From Acetobacter malorum (GTDB taxonomy: Bacteria; Pseudomonadota; Alphaproteobacteria; Acetobacterales; Acetobacteraceae), in the NCBI RefSeq assembly GCF_001580615.1, contig NZ_LHZC01000034.1, positions 1 through 52,607 of the forward strand: DNA of 52,607 nucleotides. Direction: 5' to 3'. Under the pieces are notes generated by a model that made no database searches, was not told the DNA's origin, and saw nothing but the letters and a program-made list of their open reading frames with translations. A program made the position numbers and the translations under genes. Of this stretch, positions 49,416-52,607 are shown piece after piece; the first letter of the stretch is position 1; each line of letters starts with the position of its first letter.

Positions 49416-49663
49416 GCAGTGTTTTGATGTAAATGTATAGATCAGAGACGCAAAGAACGAAGGATTTCCTTCGGAGAGGGTGAGAAAGCACTCAGCTATG
49501 GGGCATCGCCGAATAGAGGGCGAATTAATCCTTGAAAGGGGTTAAAGCAATCTGCTTGTCACGCGGCCCTTGACGTCCGGCATATCAAAGGAGAGACCGG
49601 AGCTAAATCTCCCTCGAATGTTTTCATTCATGGGGAGTAAAGGCCGGGTTCAGGACGTATGTG
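49416..49663. other. 248-bp intergenic region
   Basis: No gene seen. It separates the pilin gene end at 49664 from the duplicated-domain gene start at 49415, both on the minus strand. It contains a small GAAGGA/TCCTTC palindrome near 49463..49476 and presumably the promoter of the downstream genes. Confidence 0.4.
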
Positions 49664-50200
49664 TCACTTGATTGAAAATGTTATGGAATTTGTCTCTGGA
49701 AGTGCACATGCAGACTCAGCGAATTGCAGGTTTGGAAAGCGAGGGGAGTTTCCATGAGACTGATTGGCGCTTCTCCCAGCCACCCGGCTCCCAAAATCGT
49801 ACATAAGAAGTCGTGCGCAGGCCCTCCGGCTCAGGCCCTGGATTTTGACTTCTGTATGGTCGGGGGCGCCCGTTATCGTCACCCACTGATATCCGATAAC
49901 TATGCCTCCAGTCTGTGGTGCAATGGAGGTTGGGATAGAGCCTTGTGCGAGGAGGTCGTTTGTTGAAAACGAATAGCCGTGCGTGTCAGAAATGTAGTCC
50001 TCAGTCGCGGTAATCACATCCTGAAGCCGAACGTACGTCGTCCTGATGCGCATATCCACAAAGCTTGCTTGCACCACAGAAACCGTGAGCGCCGTCAGCG
50101 CCGCCACAACAATCAGTCCTGCGGATATTTGTAGGGGGGTATAGCCACTCTCAGAGCGATCATGCCGGTGTCGGCGCAGCATTCCCTGAAGACACTTCAT
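49664..50200 (-). CDS. PilS-like type IV major pilin precursor
   Basis: The product has 178 residues from the ATG at 50200, which has AGGA seven bases upstream; this start lies 41 bp inside the pentapeptide gene. A short basic leader ends in SESG, then YTPLQISAGLIVVAALTALTVSVV, the N-terminal hydrophobic pilin helix, cleaved after Gly19. The leader and first residues are almost identical to those of the PilV-like protein at 23840..25900. The globular part has two Cys (RRACARLL and ESACALPE) able to close the C-terminal loop. It would be the thin-pilus subunit; position +5 is Gln instead of Glu. Confidence 0.8.
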   Translation of the reverse strand: MKCLQGMLRRHRHDRSESGYTPLQISAGLIVVAALTALTVSVVQASFVDMRIRTTYVRLQDVITATEDYISDTHGYSFSTNDLLAQGSIPTSIAPQTGGIVIGYQWVTITGAPDHTEVKIQGLSRRACARLLMYDFGSRVAGRSANQSHGNSPRFPNLQFAESACALPETNSITFSIK

Positions 50201-51773
50201 AATCGTTCCTGATTGCACAATCCATTTCCCCGGTCTCCCTGGCTGCAGGAGATGGGTCAGCTTCAACAATGCTACCAGAATGGCCTGCTCTTTCCATGGA
50301 AAAAACGGCATCCTCCAAAGATGGAAGATCGAGATTAATCGTCTCTGGATCCTGTGGGCGATACCGCTTTGTGATCCCATCGACTGTGCGCGTCATGCCG
50401 AACAGGCATCCATCTTTTTTATATTCAGCGACGATACAGGCGATCTTTCCGGTAGCCTGTTTTTCAACGAAACATATGTCGGTGAGGACTTTCCCAGTTT
50501 TGATGATGGCAGGGGTCTGACCATCCGCCTGAACCACAGAATGCGGGTCAACGACAACTGTGCAGCCGGCCTCATGCCCCTGGGCCATCCTGGAGAATGT
50601 GTAATCGAGCTTCTGGAGGTCAGTTCGATTGCATACGAGTATTTCGGATGATGGCCCGAATGTAGAGACCATGTCCTCGGCAATACCGATTTTGCGTCCT
50701 AATGTTTCGCGTCCAATATACAGAGCATGGAATGCTGACTTCAGTGAATTTTCAGACTCTTTTGAGCCTAGGCAGACGTAAGTCTCGTCAAGGATTCTTT
50801 GGAACTTGCGCAGGGCTTTTTCTGAGGATGTCGGCGTTATCCCCAGCCGTTCGGCTGCGGCTCGTGTTGCAGCGACTACTTTCCTTGCGGTCTTTCCCAG
50901 AATACCCCCAAATTTCCTTGCAGCCTTATTCCAGATGCTGTCAGAGGCTCGCAGAGCGGCAAGGGACCCCACCCCGGAAGCAGTAATCACTGCGGACGTG
51001 CCATAAAGGTGGCTCGTAAGCCCATTTAGGGACGGCATAGCGGCGGCGGCGGCGCAGACTGTGGTGCCCAGCCCGATCAATGCTGTTGATGCCGCTGTGG
51101 CAGCTAAGCGGCTTATCTTGCTTTCCAGGGTGATGGTTACAGGAAGGAAACCTGAACATTTATCGATGGATGCCCCAGGCATACGGGCATTATTCCATTC
51201 TATGGCCGCGCGTGCGCTGTTGCGGGAGAAACTGCACCCGCGCATAACAGGAGTGACGGCGAAAGACTGAGCGAAAGAAGCGCCGCGGAAGTCGCTATCG
51301 ATAAGCTTGGTGTTGACGCCATGTAATTCCGATAGATCAGCCTCTTTGAACGACGACGAGGTGATGGTGGTTCCATCCACCGTCACCCCGGTCAAGGCGG
51401 CACCGTCAGCCTTCCAAGCGCGTAGGACGCTTCCGGACAAATCAGCATACTCGCCGCGCATTCCTATTGCGGAGACGTTGTTAGCCGTAACATTCGTGAG
51501 GGTTGCATGATTGAATTTGGCGTGGTCGATGCAAGCACCATCCAGCACTGCGGAGCCGAGTTTGGCGAAAGACAGGTCGGCGCGAGCGAGGTTGGCCCCT
51601 GACAGATCGCATGCTGTGAGATCCAGGTTTCTCAAGTCGGCGTAAGATAGATTCTTCGCATGGGCCGACACAAAGTCCCCAAAAGATTTGAACTCGGCTT
51701 TGGTATCTTCAATAGGGTCTTTGTCATGGCCTTCCAGGAAATTTATTCTGAAAGTTAGTCTGGAATCTGACAT
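50160..51773 (-). CDS. Pentapeptide-repeat protein with membrane segments and an unknown C-terminal domain
   Basis: The product has 537 residues; the ATG at 51773 has a strong GGAGGTAAGG ribosome binding site. Residues ~38-200 contain about 25 A(D/N)Lxx-type pentapeptides (YADLRNLDLTACDLSGANLARADL...), which fold as a right-handed beta-helix. Around 222-270 two hydrophobic Ala/Gly-rich segments probably enter the membrane. A basic linker (ARKFGGILGKTARKVVAATRAAAERLG) leads to a ~200-residue soluble domain of unknown type. It precedes and overlaps pilS and follows the transglycosylase gene, so it may belong to the pilus or transfer apparatus, or be an effector. No family assignment for the C-terminal part. 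Confidence 0.78.
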   Translation of the reverse strand: MSDSRLTFRINFLEGHDKDPIEDTKAEFKSFGDFVSAHAKNLSYADLRNLDLTACDLSGANLARADLSFAKLGSAVLDGACIDHAKFNHATLTNVTANNVSAIGMRGEYADLSGSVLRAWKADGAALTGVTVDGTTITSSSFKEADLSELHGVNTKLIDSDFRGASFAQSFAVTPVMRGCSFSRNSARAAIEWNNARMPGASIDKCSGFLPVTITLESKISRLAATAASTALIGLGTTVCAAAAAMPSLNGLTSHLYGTSAVITASGVGSLAALRASDSIWNKAARKFGGILGKTARKVVAATRAAAERLGITPTSSEKALRKFQRILDETYVCLGSKESENSLKSAFHALYIGRETLGRKIGIAEDMVSTFGPSSEILVCNRTDLQKLDYTFSRMAQGHEAGCTVVVDPHSVVQADGQTPAIIKTGKVLTDICFVEKQATGKIACIVAEYKKDGCLFGMTRTVDGITKRYRPQDPETINLDLPSLEDAVFSMERAGHSGSIVEADPSPAARETGEMDCAIRNDYEVSSGNAAPTPA

Positions 51774-51793
51774 CGTACCTTACCTCCGATCTT

Positions 51794-52607
51794 TTACGGT
51801 GACATCTCCGGAGGGGCTGGCTCCTCGTATGCCACATGCATGTTGCGCGGGTTCTCAGGGAAAATGTCCTTCATCATCTCATGCGCAACTGTCACGTTGT
51901 TGTTGATCTTCTCGTATGCTTCGGCGACGGTAATGTCGTGGCCATCACGCGTGAAGATCTCGCGGTTAGCGGATAGCCCGCTCTTCAGGACATCGCTGCA
52001 CATTTCTTTGCCGCCGCGCTCTTCAGCGCGAAGGAATTGGATGGCTGCAGTGGGGCCAAGAAGGTGGAAGGCATATAGCGCTGTTGGTGAAGATGTCCCA
52101 AATTTCTCTTCGAGAATTGATTGATTGTGCTTCATGGCATCGGCAGCCAGCGTAGCTGATACGGCCAGATTGTCTCTGAGGTTGTAGATGAAGCGGCCGG
52201 CCTGTTTCTGGTCAATGGACAGATGCCCACTATCATCCTTGGCAATGTGGTCTGCAGCCAGCGCCAGCCCTCGGCTATGCTGCCGTCCGTAATGACTGAC
52301 GGTATCCAGCCAGGCTTGCTTTGTGAATTGGAACGCACCCTCGGCGCTTGACCTCGCAGTAGCCGTATGTTGGTTCAGGCTGCTTTCCAGGAACGCAAAC
52401 GTCCCGAGGATGGAGCGGTCCATCCCGGTCACGGCATGAGCGTGTTCAATAGCCTGTATAAGCCTCGGGGAAACCTCACTGCGGTGGATGTGGCGGAGTG
52501 GGGCGGCCTTGTGCGCCGCGGCGGGCGGGGGGGGGCGGGCAGCTTTTTCTCGCGCATTTGTAGCAAGATCCCGCAGTGCCTTCTTCGATATCACTGTGGG
52601 CGGAGCC
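51794..52607 (-). CDS. Lytic transglycosylase domain, N-terminus beyond the right window edge
   Basis: The frame is open from the right edge to the stop at 51794. A GTG at 52594 is the first possible start inside the window but has no ribosome binding site, so the gene very likely begins beyond the edge. After a basic Ala/Pro-rich linker, the SLT-like domain shows catalytic Glu in LGTFAFLESSLNQHTATARSSAEGAFQFTKQAWL and later SPTALYAFHLLGPTAAIQFL, as in alphaproteobacterial soluble transglycosylases. No signal peptide is seen. Joined to the frame at 389..1 it makes one 400-residue protein. It sits 20 bp upstream of the pentapeptide gene, so co-transcription is expected. Confidence 0.82.
   Translation of the reverse strand, partial: APPTVISKKALRDLATNAREKAARPPPPAAAHKAAPLRHIHRSEVSPRLIQAIEHAHAVTGMDRSILGTFAFLESSLNQHTATARSSAEGAFQFTKQAWLDTVSHYGRQHSRGLALAADHIAKDDSGHLSIDQKQAGRFIYNLRDNLAVSATLAADAMKHNQSILEEKFGTSSPTALYAFHLLGPTAAIQFLRAEERGGKEMCSDVLKSGLSANREIFTRDGHDITVAEAYEKINNNVTVAHEMMKDIFPENPRNMHVAYEEPAPPEMSP

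Noticed and set aside
1..52607. CRISPR arrays, rRNA genes, transposase genes and insertion sequences
   Set aside because: I looked for regularly spaced repeats, rRNA segments and transposase motifs and saw none in the window.

Overview
The window looks like accessory DNA of an alphaproteobacterium, most likely an acetic acid bacterium (Acetobacteraceae). This rests on the Hint-domain surface protein typical of that family, the RecA and HU types, and the moderate GC content; no ribosomal or housekeeping operon is present. A Rep_3-type initiator with repeats upstream, a ParA with a downstream partner, and pieces of an I-type (type IVB) conjugation system mark it as a large plasmid. The two ends fit together. 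A minus-strand reading frame leaves the left edge (389..1) and another enters at the right edge (52607..51794). Joined head to tail they form one open frame of exactly 401 codons, inside a minus-strand gene run that would continue across the junction. The window may therefore be a complete circular plasmid of 52,607 bp, although a 1-in-3 coincidence of frame cannot be excluded from sequence alone.

Layout. (1) 0.4-6.9 kb, minus strand: an operon-like run of exported or small unknown proteins led by a secreted DRGH-type nuclease, including two proteins with a shared C-terminal domain. It runs through the window edge into a lytic transglycosylase, a pentapeptide-repeat membrane protein and a PilS-like pilin (52.6-49.7 kb). 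(2) 7-9.1 kb, plus: an unknown protein and a DotB/TraJ-like ATPase. (3) 9.1-12.5 kb, minus: a PiT phosphate transporter, its DUF47 partner and a Hint-domain protein. (4) 12.8-16.9 kb: a DUF1311-like secreted protein, small unknowns, a large polyvalent protein with an HExxH zincin domain, and an HU protein with a histone-like tail. (5) 17-23.7 kb: secreted and unknown proteins, a second-type RecA, an exported alpha/beta hydrolase, a His-rich membrane protein and a leucine-rich-repeat protein. (6) 23.8-28.4 kb, plus: a PilV-like pilin with adhesin tail, ParA, a ParB-substitute and an unknown. (7) 28.6-37 kb: a UPF1-like helicase, a Lon-like AAA+ ATPase without protease, an unknown gene coupled to rep, rep itself and the probable origin. 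(8) 37-40 kb: a decayed SNase-like protein, a DnaQ-like exonuclease, a RusA-like resolvase and tRNA-Ser(UGA). (9) 40-44.7 kb, minus: an OpgH-like glucosyltransferase with Wza-like and KpsE-like export proteins. (10) 45-49.4 kb, minus: a DotM/TrbA-like protein, a VirB1-like transglycosylase, a double ribbon-helix-helix protein and an internally duplicated 659-residue protein.

Working together: Rep, ParA and its partner, RecA, DnaQ, RusA, HU and the helicase form a replication, segregation and recombination set. DotB-, DotM-, PilS- and PilV-like proteins with muramidases suggest a thin-pilus or type IVB apparatus, but no relaxase, coupling ATPase (DotL), DotO or core-complex proteins are recognisable. 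The OpgH/Wza/KpsE operon suggests a plasmid-borne glucan or capsule export module. Three DNA-level signals stand out: a 15-bp near-palindrome present three times in three contexts, a TGTCCTTG element confined to noncoding DNA, and a leader shared by the nuclease and recA genes. Many gene products here are unknown and are described only by what is visible.
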